A DNA stretch of 64,000 nt from Marinobacter flavimaris (GCF_002933295.1 NZ_PSSW01000010.1:62001-126000); one strand, 5' to 3'; shown: positions 17,784 to 27,064, counted from the stretch's first letter. Made by a program: numbers and translations. The notes: a model not told the origin generated them from the letters alone.

Positions 17784-18932
17784 ATGCCTGATACCCTGCC
17801 TGCGGATTCTGTCGGGATTGTCTCCCCGCAGACCTATCATTTCGACGCTCCCATCGATCTGGCCTGCGGCCAGTCCCTGGAAAACTACGACCTGGTGGTG
17901 GAAACCTACGGCACCCTGAATGCCGACGCCAGCAATGCCGTTCTTATCTGCCACGCCTTGAGCGGCCATCACCACGCGGCCGGCTACCACTCTGCCGAGG
18001 ACCGCAAACCCGGCTGGTGGGACAGCTGTATCGGCCCCGGAAAACCCATCGATACCGATCGTTTTTTTGTTGTCAGCCTGAACAATCTGGGCGGCTGTCA
18101 CGGCAGCACCGGCCCCAACAGCATCAATCCCGAAACCGGAAAGCCGTTTGGCCCGGAGTTTCCGGTTATCACCGTGGGCGACTGGGTCAAGAGTCAGGCG
18201 CTGCTGGCAGATCGGCTCGGCATTCAATGCTGGGCGGCCGTTGTTGGCGGCTCCCTCGGCGGCATGCAGGCCCTGCAGTGGAGCCTGGACTACCCCGATC
18301 GCCTGCGGCATGCGGTGGTGATTGCGTCCACTCCGCGATTGACCGCCCAGAATATTGCCTTCAATGAAGTGGCACGCCAGGCAATAACCTCTGATCGGGA
18401 GTTTCACGAGGGGCGCTATTACGACTTTGATACGGTTCCCAGGCGTGGCCTTATGCTGGCGCGGATGGTTGGCCATATCACGTATCTGTCTGATGCCTCC
18501 ATGGGCGAGAAATTTGGCCGCGAACTCCGTGACCAGGCTTACAAGTTTGGTTATGACGCGGAGTTCCAGGTCGAGAGCTACCTCCGCTATCAGGGCGAAC
18601 GCTTTTCCGAATCGTTTGACGCCAACACCTACCTGCTGATGACCCGTGCCCTGGACTACTTTGATCCGGCCTACGAGTTTGGCGGCGACCTCTCGAAAGC
18701 ACTGGCAGCGGCCAGTTGCGAATACCTGGTGTTGTCATTTAGCACCGACTGGCGCTTCACGCCGGCCCGCTCGGAAGAAATGGTCAATGCCATGATTGGC
18801 GCGCGCAGAAAGGTCAGCTACGCCGAGGTGGACGCACCCTGGGGACACGACGCGTTTCTGATTCCGACCCCGCGGTACACTGACATCTTTAACGCCTACA
18901 TGGACCGGGTAGCACGGGAGGTCGGCGCATGA
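17784..18932 (+). CDS. metX: Homoserine O-acyltransferase
   Basis: A 382-residue alpha/beta-hydrolase-fold enzyme activating homoserine for methionine synthesis. The nucleophile serine is in GGSLGGMQALQW near residue 155. The acid is Asp in STDWRFTP near 317 and the base is His in WGHDAF near 352. Pseudomonas-type MetX-fold enzymes often use succinyl-CoA rather than acetyl-CoA, and the acyl donor cannot be fixed here by eye. Its stop overlaps the metW start (ATGA), so the two are translationally coupled. I see no SAM-riboswitch-like structure in the leader. Confidence 0.95.
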   Translation: MPDTLPADSVGIVSPQTYHFDAPIDLACGQSLENYDLVVETYGTLNADASNAVLICHALSGHHHAAGYHSAEDRKPGWWDSCIGPGKPIDTDRFFVVSLNNLGGCHGSTGPNSINPETGKPFGPEFPVITVGDWVKSQALLADRLGIQCWAAVVGGSLGGMQALQWSLDYPDRLRHAVVIASTPRLTAQNIAFNEVARQAITSDREFHEGRYYDFDTVPRRGLMLARMVGHITYLSDASMGEKFGRELRDQAYKFGYDAEFQVESYLRYQGERFSESFDANTYLLMTRALDYFDPAYEFGGDLSKALAAASCEYLVLSFSTDWRFTPARSEEMVNAMIGARRKVSYAEVDAPWGHDAFLIPTPRYTDIFNAYMDRVAREVGA

Positions 18933-19528
18933 GACCGGATCTCGAAATCATCCAGCAGTGGGTTCAGCCCGGCCACCATGTTCTGGACCTGGGCTGTGGC
19001 GACGGCACTCTGCTTGATTTCCTTCAGCGGGAACGGGGTGCCAGTGGCTTCGGCCTGGAGATTAACCCGGACCACATCACCGCCTGCATGGGCCGCGGAG
19101 TGGCGGTTATCGAACAGAACCTGGACACCCAGGGGCTGGGGAACTTTGAAGATGGCAGTTTCGATATTGTTCTGATGACCCAGGCGCTTCAGGCGGTCCG
19201 GCGCCCTGACAGGGTACTGGATGAAATGCTGCGGGTTGGCAGCGAAGGCATCGTGACCTTCCCCAACTTTGCTCATTGGCGATTGCGCTGGGGACTGACT
19301 TTGAGCGGTCGTATGCCCGAATCCGAGGCACTGCCGTATAAATGGTATAACACGCCCAACATAAGGTTGTGCACCTTCAAGGATTTTGAGGCACTGTGCC
19401 GTCAGAAAGGCATCAGGATCAAAAGCCGCCGGGTGGTTGACGGCCAGCACCAGAACAGCTGGCTGGCTCGTCTCTGGCCGAACTTGTTGGGCGAAATTGC
19501 CATTTACCGAATCACACGGGAGACCTAG
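18929..19528 (+). CDS. metW: Methionine biosynthesis protein MetW
   Basis: The 199-residue protein is a SAM-dependent methyltransferase-like fold with motif I VLDLGCGDGTLLDFL near residue 20. MetW is always found beside metX and is needed for, or modulates, homoserine acylation; its own reaction is unclear. The start codon overlaps the metX stop by four bases, and only two bases separate its stop from the DUF4426 start, so this is a tight operon. Confidence 0.94.
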   Translation: MRPDLEIIQQWVQPGHHVLDLGCGDGTLLDFLQRERGASGFGLEINPDHITACMGRGVAVIEQNLDTQGLGNFEDGSFDIVLMTQALQAVRRPDRVLDEMLRVGSEGIVTFPNFAHWRLRWGLTLSGRMPESEALPYKWYNTPNIRLCTFKDFEALCRQKGIRIKSRRVVDGQHQNSWLARLWPNLLGEIAIYRITRET

Positions 19529-19530
19529 CA

Positions 19531-19986
19531 ATGATCGCAAAAACCTTTTCCACATTCCGTACGCTGCTGGCAATTACGCTGATTGGCCTGTTCAGCCTGC
19601 AGGCACAGGCCGGCTCGAAGGATTTCGGAGACTACAAGGTACTCTGGAGTGTCCTGCCCAGCACCTTCCTGGCTCCGGAAGTCGCCCAGGCCAATAATCT
19701 TCAGCGGAGCAAGGGCATAGGCATCGTCAATATCTCCATCATGGAGGAAAACGACGATGGCTCAATGTCCCCGGTGAGCGGCCAGGTGGAAGGCAAGGTA
19801 ACCAACGATGTCCAGCAGGTGCGCTTCCTGGCGTTCCGCCGCATCCAGGAGGGCGACTCCGTGTACTTTATTGCCGAGTATCAGTATTCCTCCGGCGAAC
19901 TGATGACTTTCAATATTACCGCACGCCCTACCGGACACCAGCAGGACCTGGCGGTACGGTTTGCTCACACACTGTTCAGCGATTAA
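19531..19986 (+). CDS. DUF4426 domain exported protein
   Basis: The 151-residue product has a cleavable signal peptide (hydrophobic LLAITLIGLFSLQAQA, cleavage near residue 28). It then has the DUF4426 beta-rich domain with DYKVLWSVLPSTFL and the ARPTGHQQDLAVRFAHTLF end. It is probably periplasmic. The function is unknown, but it is regularly found between metW and rdgB in pseudomonads, and the same order holds here. GGGAGA precedes the ATG. Confidence 0.85.
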   Translation: MIAKTFSTFRTLLAITLIGLFSLQAQAGSKDFGDYKVLWSVLPSTFLAPEVAQANNLQRSKGIGIVNISIMEENDDGSMSPVSGQVEGKVTNDVQQVRFLAFRRIQEGDSVYFIAEYQYSSGELMTFNITARPTGHQQDLAVRFAHTLFSD

Positions 19987-19992
19987 GCCTCT

Positions 19993-20592
19993 ATGACCAA
20001 CCGACTTGTCATCGCCAGCAATAACAAGGGCAAAATCGCCGAGTTGACCGAGCTCCTGGCACCTCTTGGCATGACGCCGATTGCCCAGGGCGATCTGGGC
20101 GTCGGTGAAGCCGAGGAGCCGGCGGTCACCTTTGTAGAAAACGCGATTCTCAAAGCGCGCCACGCGGCCCGGGAAACCGGGCTGCCAGCACTCGCTGACG
20201 ACAGTGGTCTGGCGGTGGACGCGCTTGAGGGCCGTCCGGGCGTGCGCTCTGCCCGCTTTGCCGGCGATGATGCAACCGATCAGGACAATGTGGACGCGCT
20301 GCTCGACGCCATGGCGGGCGTGCCGGACGGGCAGCGGGGCGCCCAGTTTCACTGTGTGCTGGTATACCTGCGCCATGCCGAAGACCCGACCCCGATCATC
20401 TGCCATGGCCGCTGGCCGGGCTCGATCCTCAGATCCCCTCAGGGCGATGGCGGCTTCGGTTATGACCCGGTGTTCCTGGCACCAGAGCACGGCTGCAGTG
20501 CGGCGGAACTGTCTCGCGCCGAAAAGGGCAGCATCAGCCACCGCGGACGCGCCCTTAAGATTCTGCTGGATCAGCTGAAGGCCGAGGCCTGA
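19993..20592 (+). CDS. rdgB: XTP/dITP pyrophosphatase (RdgB/HAM1)
   Basis: The 199-residue house-cleaning enzyme hydrolyses ITP, dITP and XTP so that they are not built into nucleic acid. SNNKGKIAEL at the N terminus, TFVENAILKARHA, ALADDSGLAVDAL and GFGYDPVF are the family's nucleotide and metal-binding stretches. Length is normal. It follows the DUF4426 gene by six bases and precedes hemW by five, within the metX operon. Confidence 0.95.
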   Translation: MTNRLVIASNNKGKIAELTELLAPLGMTPIAQGDLGVGEAEEPAVTFVENAILKARHAARETGLPALADDSGLAVDALEGRPGVRSARFAGDDATDQDNVDALLDAMAGVPDGQRGAQFHCVLVYLRHAEDPTPIICHGRWPGSILRSPQGDGGFGYDPVFLAPEHGCSAAELSRAEKGSISHRGRALKILLDQLKAEA

Positions 20593-20597
20593 AACAG

Positions 20598-21764
20598 TTG
20601 AGTAATACCAGCCCCGGGGACGATCAGCAGCCAGCGGCGGTTAGGCCGCCGTTGAGCCTCTATATTCACGTACCCTGGTGCGTGCGGAAGTGCCCCTACT
20701 GTGACTTCAACTCCCACGCTTTCACCGGGACAATCCCGGAATCCGCCTATCTGCAGGCTCTGCTCGAAGATCTCGACCAGGACCTGGCCTTTGCCACCGA
20801 TCGACCAATAGAGACCGTGTTCATCGGAGGCGGCACTCCGTCCCTGATGAGCGGCGACTTCTACGATCGCCTGTTCAGGGAACTGCGGGCACGCCTTGCC
20901 TTCGCCACAAATGCCGAAATTACCCTGGAAGCCAACCCCGGCACGCTCGAAGCCGGCCGGTTCGACGCGTTCCGGGCAGCGGGCATCAACCGTCTGTCCA
21001 TCGGGGTCCAGAGTTTCAATCCCGACCATCTCAAAACGCTGGGGCGCATTCACGATGCCGATGCCGCCCACCGGGCCATACGCGCCGCTCGCCGTGCCGG
21101 GTTCGATAACTTCAATATCGATCTGATGCACGGTCTGCCGGGCCAGACGCCCGGGCAGGCACTTGAGGACATCCAGACTGCCCTGGACTACAAACCACCG
21201 CATCTCTCCTGGTACCAGCTGACCCTCGAGCCCAATACCGAGTTTTACAGCCGTCCGCCAGAACTGCCCGACGACGATCATCTCTGGGACATCTATCGCC
21301 GGGGTTCCGATTACCTGCACCAACACGGCTACGAGGATTACGAAGTCTCGGCCTGGAGCCTCCAGGGAAGGGCCTCCCGTCACAATCTGAACTACTGGAC
21401 GTTCGGGGACTACCTGGCCCTCGGGGCTGGGGCCCACGGCAAGATCAGCCTGGTGGACGGGGGTATCAGGCGATACTGGAAGACCCGGCAGCCGGACGCT
21501 TACCTGAACCGGATCGGCAGCCGAACGGCCGGTTCTGATGCGATTGCCGTGGACGATCTGCCGCTGGAATTCCTGATGAACGCCCTCAGACTGAAAGAAG
21601 GAGTGGATGAAAGCCTTTTTTCTGAACGAACGGGTTTACCCCTGACAACAGTTGGAGTAAAACTTGAACAACTGCGGAATGAAAAGCTGCTGGTAAGCGA
21701 TCGACTCCAGGCAACCGACCTGGGCCAGAGATACCTTAACAGCCTGTTGGAGCGTTTTCTGTAA
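20598..21764 (+). CDS. hemW: Radical SAM heme chaperone HemW
   Basis: The 388-residue protein has the radical-SAM cluster motif CxxxCxxC in WCVRKCPYCDFNSH near residues 30-44. GGGTPSLM follows, as does the HemN C-terminal domain. It lacks the extended N terminus of true coproporphyrinogen dehydrogenase HemN, and HemW proteins deliver heme to respiratory enzymes. The start is TTG at 20598; there is no ATG before the radical-SAM core. Its TAA overlaps the next gene's ATG by one base. Confidence 0.92.
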   Translation: MSNTSPGDDQQPAAVRPPLSLYIHVPWCVRKCPYCDFNSHAFTGTIPESAYLQALLEDLDQDLAFATDRPIETVFIGGGTPSLMSGDFYDRLFRELRARLAFATNAEITLEANPGTLEAGRFDAFRAAGINRLSIGVQSFNPDHLKTLGRIHDADAAHRAIRAARRAGFDNFNIDLMHGLPGQTPGQALEDIQTALDYKPPHLSWYQLTLEPNTEFYSRPPELPDDDHLWDIYRRGSDYLHQHGYEDYEVSAWSLQGRASRHNLNYWTFGDYLALGAGAHGKISLVDGGIRRYWKTRQPDAYLNRIGSRTAGSDAIAVDDLPLEFLMNALRLKEGVDESLFSERTGLPLTTVGVKLEQLRNEKLLVSDRLQATDLGQRYLNSLLERFL

Positions 21765-22297
21765 TGGACCCTGCACACGGAGTGGCAGCATTTCCCAAAA
21801 GCCTGAAAGCCAGCCTGGTCGTGGCTGCCGTGCTGCTGTTCGCTCTGCTTATGGTCAACCAGCCTCTGCAGACGGCATCAGCACCCCAGGGTATCGTGAG
21901 CTATCAGCTGGCCGGGACTGCCGATCAGGCCCACGCCATTTTTCGCAGCTGGGGAAGCGAAGGGGTTGCCTGGGCGAAGGTTTCGCTGTGGCTGGACTTC
22001 CTGTTCATTCCTGCCTACATGCTGGCCCTGATTCATCTTACCCGGCACTTTACCCGTGATCGCCCCGGCATTCGCGAGCGGGTGGGTGCCCGTTGGGTAC
22101 GGGCCCTGTTCGCAACTGCCGGCCTGAGCGACGGTGCAGAGAACATTCTGTTGCTGAACAATTTCAACCCGCCCACCGATGAGATGAGCCTGTCCGCAAC
22201 CCTATGCGCACTCATCAAATTCACGGCGCTCACGCTCGGCATCGCCGGGCTGGTCATCATCCGGGCGTCACGGCGCCACCCGCTCGCGCATCACTGA
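21764..22297 (+). CDS. Uncharacterised four-helix membrane protein
   Basis: The 177-residue protein has predicted membrane segments near residues 17-33 (LVVAAVLLFALLMV), 72-92, 110-125 and 145-165, and ends in a basic, His-containing tail. I recognise no family. It overlaps hemW by one base (TAATG), which implies translational coupling as the last gene of the metX-hemW operon. It converges on trmB with 17 bases between. Confidence 0.75.
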   Translation: MDPAHGVAAFPKSLKASLVVAAVLLFALLMVNQPLQTASAPQGIVSYQLAGTADQAHAIFRSWGSEGVAWAKVSLWLDFLFIPAYMLALIHLTRHFTRDRPGIRERVGARWVRALFATAGLSDGAENILLLNNFNPPTDEMSLSATLCALIKFTALTLGIAGLVIIRASRRHPLAHH

Positions 22298-22314
22298 CCC
22301 CCGATCAACGCCTC

Positions 22315-23046
22315 TTAATTGGTGCGATAGAACAACAGGTCCCAGACACCGTGACCGAGGGTTTCGCCCCGCTTCTCAAACTTGGTAATTGGACGGTCGT
22401 CAGGGCGCGGTGAATAGCCACCGGTCTCCTGGGTGTTGGCAAAGCCCTCGGACTCGCTCATCACCTCGAGCATATGCTCGGCATAATTCTCCCAGTCGGT
22501 CGCCAGGTGCAGAATGCCGCCTACCCTCAACTTGTGACGAACCCGCTGGACAAACTCGTGCTGGATCAGCCGGCGCTTGTGATGCTTTTTCTTGTGCCAG
22601 GGATCGGGGAAGAACACCATCACGCGATCCAGGCACGCATCCGGAAGGCAGAGGTCAATCACATCGTTGGCATCAATACTGTAAATCCGGACGTTTTCCA
22701 GGCCACGGTCCTCGATCTCCTTGAGCAACGCGCCAACACCGGGCTGATGAACTTCAACCCCGATAAAATCCTGTTCGGGAGCGGCCTCAGCCATGTCGGC
22801 CAGGGACCGCCCCATACCAAAACCGATTTCCAGGTTCAGCATGTTGTCGCGGCCGAACACTTCCCTGGGATCAATCATTCCGTCCTCACGGGTCAGCCCG
22901 TACTTCGGCCAGCTCCGCTCGAACGCCTTTTTCTGGCCTTCCGTCATCCGGCCCTGGCGCAAAACAAAGCTGCGCACACCGCGACGGGTGGTGACCGGCG
23001 AATCGGCGGCCTCTTTGGGATCTTGCGGTTCTTTATGGTCTGTCAT
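22315..23046 (-). CDS. trmB: tRNA (guanine-N7-)-methyltransferase
   Basis: The 243-residue SAM-dependent enzyme methylates G46 of tRNA. LEIGFGMGRSLADMA is the SAM-binding motif near residue 72, and DRVMVFFPDPWHKKKHHKRRL is the TrmB signature near 140. The start is ATG at 23046 with AGGA seven bases upstream; an in-frame TTG two codons earlier is less likely. It stands alone at the end of the conserved block. Confidence 0.95.
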   Translation of the reverse strand: MTDHKEPQDPKEAADSPVTTRRGVRSFVLRQGRMTEGQKKAFERSWPKYGLTREDGMIDPREVFGRDNMLNLEIGFGMGRSLADMAEAAPEQDFIGVEVHQPGVGALLKEIEDRGLENVRIYSIDANDVIDLCLPDACLDRVMVFFPDPWHKKKHHKRRLIQHEFVQRVRHKLRVGGILHLATDWENYAEHMLEVMSESEGFANTQETGGYSPRPDDRPITKFEKRGETLGHGVWDLLFYRTN

Positions 23047-23118
23047 CTGCAATCCTTAACCGCAGGCAGCGGGTCATGGTTAACGGGATTTGCCAACAGT
23101 TTACCAGAGTGTTGTCGC

Positions 23119-24651
23119 TCAGGCGGAGACCACCGAGTTGCGGCCCTGCTGTCGGTCGAGCTGCCGGTAACCCAGAGCCTCAACCAGATGGCTCTGTCGT
23201 AGCTCCTCGCTGCCTTCAAGATCGGCAAGCGTTCGGGCAACTCGCAATATGCGGTGCAGTGCACGGGCCGAAAGCCCCAGCTTTTCCATGGCACCGGTGA
23301 GCAACTGCTCGCCCTGGCGATCCAGCCGGCACGCAGCCTGCAACGCACGCCCGGACAAGGCCGCATTCAGGCAACCCCGCTCTGATTGCCGGGCTCTGGC
23401 AATCAGGACACGCTCCCGGACGGTGGCGCTGGTTTCGCCATCCCCGCCCGACTGCATCAATACGTCGCCACCCTGCACAGGCACCTCCACATGCAGATCA
23501 AACCTGTCCAGAAGGGGGCCGGAAATTTTCGACCGGTAACGGGTAACCTGTTGCGGCGTACACTGACACTCGATGGTGGGATGACCACTGTAGCCACAGG
23601 GGCAGGGATTCATTGCAGCCACGACCTGAAATCGCGCCGGAAAATTCACCTGCCGTGCTGCCCGGCTGATCGAGATTTCGCCGGTTTCCATCGGCTCACG
23701 CAGGACCTCCAGCACCCGGCGTTCAAACTCTGGCAACTCGTCGAGAAACAGTACGCCCCGGTGAGCCAGTGAGATTTCTCCGGGCTTGGGGCTGCTGCCG
23801 CCGCCCACCAGGGCCACCGCTGAAGCGGTATGATGGGGCGCCCGGAAAGGCGGCTGGCGCCAGCCCCCGGCCCGAATCGGCAGCCCGGCCACCGAATGCA
23901 CGCTGGCGACTTCCATGGCGGAGCCATCATCCAGCCCCGGAAGAATGCCGGGCAAACGACTGGCCAGCATACTCTTGCCGGTTCCCGGTGGGCCGAAGAA
24001 CAGCAGATTGTGGCTGCCTGCCGCAGCCACTTCCAGTGCACGGCGGGGAACTCGCTGACCACGGACATCCGACAGGTCCGGCACTTCCCTGTTGCTGCCC
24101 GGCGCCTGTTCCAGCGAGGACCTGGGCACCGGCACCAGGCGGGCGCGGCCACTCAGGTGCTCGCACACGGCCAGCAGGTGGCCGGAAGCCAGAACGTCAC
24201 CCTGGCTGGCCAGGGCCGCCTCCTCGGCATTGCCCTGGGGAACCAGCAGGTTTCGTTGCTCCTGCCGGGCGGCTAATACCGCCGGCAGCACGCCTTTAAG
24301 CGGCCTCAATGCACCATCAAGGGACAATTCGCCGAGAAATTCGCAGTCCGAAAGGCTCTCGGCCGGAATCTGGCCCGAGGCCGCCAGAATGCCCAGGGCA
24401 ATAGGCAGATCAAAGCGACCACCCTCTTTGGGCAAGTCGGCAGGGGCAAGATTAATGGTGATTCTCCGGGCGGGGAACTCGAACCCGGCGTTCAGAAGGG
24501 CACTGCGAACACGCTCTTTGCTCTCCCTTACACCGGTTTCCGGCAGCCCCACAATCGAGAGCGCAGGCAAGCCGCCTGAGAGATGGACTTCAACGGTAAC
24601 GGCGGGCGCCGACACGCCAATGGTGGCGCGGGAATGAACGATAGCAAGCAT
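23119..24651 (-). CDS. comM: ComM/YifB family Mg-chelatase-like AAA ATPase
   Basis: A 510-residue hexameric helicase of the ComM family, which promotes branch migration of incoming DNA in natural transformation. The N-terminal Lon-like part (about 1-170) is followed by the AAA core. The core has Walker A FFGPPGTGKSM near 218 and the Mg-chelatase signatures PFRAPHHTAS and GVLFLDELPEF. A cysteine-bearing loop (CPCGYSGH, CQC) is present. The adjacent type IV pilus motor genes would fit a competence role, but that is inference. Confidence 0.93.
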   Translation of the reverse strand: MLAIVHSRATIGVSAPAVTVEVHLSGGLPALSIVGLPETGVRESKERVRSALLNAGFEFPARRITINLAPADLPKEGGRFDLPIALGILAASGQIPAESLSDCEFLGELSLDGALRPLKGVLPAVLAARQEQRNLLVPQGNAEEAALASQGDVLASGHLLAVCEHLSGRARLVPVPRSSLEQAPGSNREVPDLSDVRGQRVPRRALEVAAAGSHNLLFFGPPGTGKSMLASRLPGILPGLDDGSAMEVASVHSVAGLPIRAGGWRQPPFRAPHHTASAVALVGGGSSPKPGEISLAHRGVLFLDELPEFERRVLEVLREPMETGEISISRAARQVNFPARFQVVAAMNPCPCGYSGHPTIECQCTPQQVTRYRSKISGPLLDRFDLHVEVPVQGGDVLMQSGGDGETSATVRERVLIARARQSERGCLNAALSGRALQAACRLDRQGEQLLTGAMEKLGLSARALHRILRVARTLADLEGSEELRQSHLVEALGYRQLDRQQGRNSVVSA

Positions 24652-24714
24652 GACAACCTTCCATGGTAATGACCGGAACTGCTTGCCCGGCGTCCTGCCG
24701 GGCGTGTCCGTGGT

Positions 24715-24969
24715 TTACTGTTTTGGCAGGGAATTTTCCAGTTCGGCTACCCGCTTCTCGAGTGCGTCCACCTTTTCACGGGTCTTCAGCAGGACCGCCT
24801 GCTGGGCGTCGAACTCTTCCCTCGTTACCAACTCCAGGCGGGACAGGACGGACATCACGGTGGCCCGGGCCTGGGTTTCAAAATCTTCCCGTGCAGCGCG
24901 GGCCATGTCCGGTACAAACTGGCCAAACTGGCCCTGCAGCTGAGCAAAAATATCCTGTGGACCTTTCAC
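24715..24969 (-). CDS. ubiK: UbiK family accessory factor for ubiquinone synthesis
   Basis: The 84-residue protein matches the UbiK (YqiC) family. It has an N-terminal amphipathic helix with FGQFVPDMARAAREDFE, then a C-terminal coiled coil (LVTREEFDAQQAVLLKTREK), typical of this trimeric scaffold of the aerobic ubiquinone complex. The start is GTG at 24969 with GAGGTGA close upstream; there is no suitable ATG. It lies between comM and glnK, as in pseudomonads. Confidence 0.9.
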   Translation of the reverse strand: MKGPQDIFAQLQGQFGQFVPDMARAAREDFETQARATVMSVLSRLELVTREEFDAQQAVLLKTREKVDALEKRVAELENSLPKQ

Positions 24970-25113
24970 ACATCACCTCACACATTTCTGAAATATCCGG
25001 CTTCGACTAAAAGAGAGGGCCTGTTACCGGTTTGCAGGAGTGTATCACACCGCAGCCCCTGCCATACTGTAGGCGGTCGGCCCTATAATAGCGGTCGAAC
25101 GGTCAGGCAGCCC

Positions 25114-25158
25114 GCTCCAATTTGGCTCACTGGCCGGCTACCCGCTTCATTTTGGTGC
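25114..25158 (+). promoter_or_regulatory. Two NtrC-like enhancer sites upstream of glnK
   Basis: GCTCC-N5-GGCTC at 25114-25128 and GCTTC-N5-GGTGC at 25144-25158 resemble the NtrC site GCACC-N5-GGTGC (7 and 8 of 10 positions). Their centres are 30 bp apart, about three helical turns, and about 100-130 bp ahead of the sigma-54 transcription start. That is the usual enhancer layout. An AT-rich stretch at 25199-25220 between them and the promoter could favour DNA bending. Confidence 0.6.
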
Positions 25159-25223
25159 ACAACTTTGCGCCATTCTGGTACGCGGATATCGTAGCCTGTT
25201 GTTTTAAATATATTTTTTTGCGT

Positions 25224-25239
25224 TGGCATACCCGATGCT
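25224..25239 (+). promoter_or_regulatory. Sigma-54 promoter of glnK-amtB
   Basis: TGGCATACCCGATGCT fits the sigma-54 consensus TGGCAC-N5-TTGCW, with the invariant GG at 25225-25226 and GC at 25237-25238 exactly ten bases apart. Transcription should begin near 25250, giving a leader of about 100 bases. The 381-base gap between ubiK and glnK holds this promoter and its NtrC-like sites; an open frame on the minus strand there is not convincing as a gene. Confidence 0.8.
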
Positions 25240-25350
25240 AAAGCTCTCGTACGCAATCCGCACGATTGGTGTGCGAGGTGGCAGCATCCCGAGCTCAACA
25301 ACCGGCCGACGGGCCCTCACTGTTGAGACGGCTTTACCAAGGAGAAAGCA

Positions 25351-25689
25351 ATGAAACTTGTGACAGCGATCATCAAGCCTTTCAAATTGGACGATGTCCG
25401 TGAGGCATTATCCGAGATTGGCGTTCAAGGCGTAACCGTCACTGAAGTCAAAGGCTTCGGTCGGCAAAAAGGCCACACAGAACTCTATCGTGGCGCGGAA
25501 TACGTGGTGGATTTCCTGCCCAAGGTGAAGGTGGAAGTTGCTATCGGCGACAACCTTCTGGACCAAGTTATCGAGTCCATCACCAAGGCGGCCAACACCG
25601 GCAAGATCGGTGACGGCAAGATCTTCGTGACTGAACTGGCTCAAGCCATCCGGATCCGGACTGGCGAAACCGGCGAAGAAGCGGTCTGA
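25351..25689 (+). CDS. glnK: PII signal transduction protein GlnK
   Basis: The 112-residue trimeric nitrogen sensor has the T-loop with the uridylylation tyrosine at position 51 (HTELYRGAEYVVD) and the C-terminal GKIFV signature. It binds ATP/ADP and 2-oxoglutarate and, when deuridylylated, plugs the AmtB channel. Its place ahead of amtB identifies it as GlnK rather than GlnB. Expression from the sigma-54/NtrC-type promoter implies induction by nitrogen limitation. AAGGAGAAAGCA precedes the ATG. Confidence 0.97.
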   Translation: MKLVTAIIKPFKLDDVREALSEIGVQGVTVTEVKGFGRQKGHTELYRGAEYVVDFLPKVKVEVAIGDNLLDQVIESITKAANTGKIGDGKIFVTELAQAIRIRTGETGEEAV

Positions 25690-25762
25690 ACCAGCTCTGA
25701 TTTTTCGATCAGCCAACGCAAAAAAATTTATAACCTGAAAAGCCTCGTGCGGAGGGCTTCAT

Positions 25763-27046
25763 ATGGAAAGCAATCTTAATCACATTTTTGAACTCCAGTA
25801 TGCGCTGGATACCTTTTACTTCCTGATTTGCGGTGCCCTGGTCATGTGGATGGCCGCTGGCTTTGCCATGCTGGAAGCCGGCCTGGTGCGTGCCAAGAAC
25901 ACCACTGAAATCCTGACCAAGAACGTGGCCCTGTTTGCGGTCGCCTGTACCATGTACCTGATTGTCGGCTACGACATCATGTACGACGGCGGTATCTTCC
26001 TGAGCGGTGTAACAACCGTTGCCGAGATGGACGACGCAGCGATCGCGGGCGTTATTGCAGCCTCCACTGAAGCCGGCTTCGGCGACATGGGCGAATACAG
26101 TGGCGCTTCTGACTTCTTCTTCCAGGTTGTTTTCGTTGCAACCGCCATGTCCATCGTTTCCGGCGCCGTGGCTGAGCGCATGAAGCTCTGGGCCTTCCTG
26201 GCTTTCGCCATCGTTATGTGTGGCTTCATCTACCCGATGCAGGGTTCCTGGACCTGGAACGGCGACGCGGTATTCGGCATGTACGAGCTGAGCTACAGCG
26301 ACTACGCCGGTTCCGGTATCGTTCACATGGCAGGCGCAGCAGCGGCCCTGGCAGGCGTTCTTCTCCTCGGTGCCCGTAAAGGCAAGTACGGCGCCAAAGG
26401 CGAAATCCGTGCCTTCCCGGGCGCCAACCTGCCCCTGGCAACGCTTGGTACCTTCATCCTCTGGATGGGCTGGTTCGGCTTTAACGGCGGCTCCACCCTG
26501 AAGCTGGGTGGCATCGGTGTCGCCAACGAAGTTGCCAACGTGTTCCTGAACACCAACGCAGCTGCAGCCGGTGGCCTGATTGCCGCCCTGATCGTGGCAC
26601 GCCTGATGTTCGGCAAAGCGGACCTGACCATGGCCCTGAACGGTGCCCTGGCTGGCCTGGTTGCCATCACTGCAGAGCCGGCGGATCCTTCTCCCCTGCT
26701 GGCCACCATCATCGGCGCCATTGGCGGCACCCTGGTTGTCTTCTCCATCGTAACCATGGACAAGCTGCGCATTGACGACCCGGTCGGTGCCATCTCTGTC
26801 CACGGCGTGGTGGGTATCTGGGGTATCTTCGCGGTTCTCCTGTCCGACGCAGACGCTACCTTCATGGGTCAGCTGGTCGGCATGCTCACCATCTTCATCT
26901 GGGTGTTCGTCACCAGCCTGATCGTCTGGGGCATCCTGAAAGCCGTCATGGGCATCAGGGTTTCCGAGGAAGACGAGTACGAAGGTGTGGATCTGTCCGA
27001 GTGCGGCATGGAAGCCTATCCGGAGTTTGTCAGCGGCAAGCAGTAA
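25763..27046 (+). CDS. amtB: Ammonium transporter AmtB
   Basis: A 427-residue membrane channel with eleven expected helices. It begins with a membrane segment after a short polar N terminus rather than a long signal peptide. Family signatures are DFAGSG-like SDYAGSGIVHMAGAAAAL, where the pore His is found, and SVHGVVGIWGIFAVLL for the second pore His. It conducts ammonia/ammonium across the inner membrane and is gated by GlnK. It is co-transcribed with glnK (73-base gap) and followed by a strong terminator. Confidence 0.96.
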   Translation: MESNLNHIFELQYALDTFYFLICGALVMWMAAGFAMLEAGLVRAKNTTEILTKNVALFAVACTMYLIVGYDIMYDGGIFLSGVTTVAEMDDAAIAGVIAASTEAGFGDMGEYSGASDFFFQVVFVATAMSIVSGAVAERMKLWAFLAFAIVMCGFIYPMQGSWTWNGDAVFGMYELSYSDYAGSGIVHMAGAAAALAGVLLLGARKGKYGAKGEIRAFPGANLPLATLGTFILWMGWFGFNGGSTLKLGGIGVANEVANVFLNTNAAAAGGLIAALIVARLMFGKADLTMALNGALAGLVAITAEPADPSPLLATIIGAIGGTLVVFSIVTMDKLRIDDPVGAISVHGVVGIWGIFAVLLSDADATFMGQLVGMLTIFIWVFVTSLIVWGILKAVMGIRVSEEDEYEGVDLSECGMEAYPEFVSGKQ

Positions 27047-27064
27047 TCGTTGACACGAGCAACG

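Noticed and set aside
25154..25168. Second sigma-54-like sequence (TGGTGCACAACTTTGC)
   Set aside because: The GG and GC are 11 bases apart instead of ten, and the stretch is better explained as part of an NtrC-like site.
25083..25301. 72-codon minus-strand open frame in the glnK upstream region
   Set aside because: It overlaps the sigma-54 promoter and NtrC-like sites, has no ribosome-binding site, and its composition is not protein-like.
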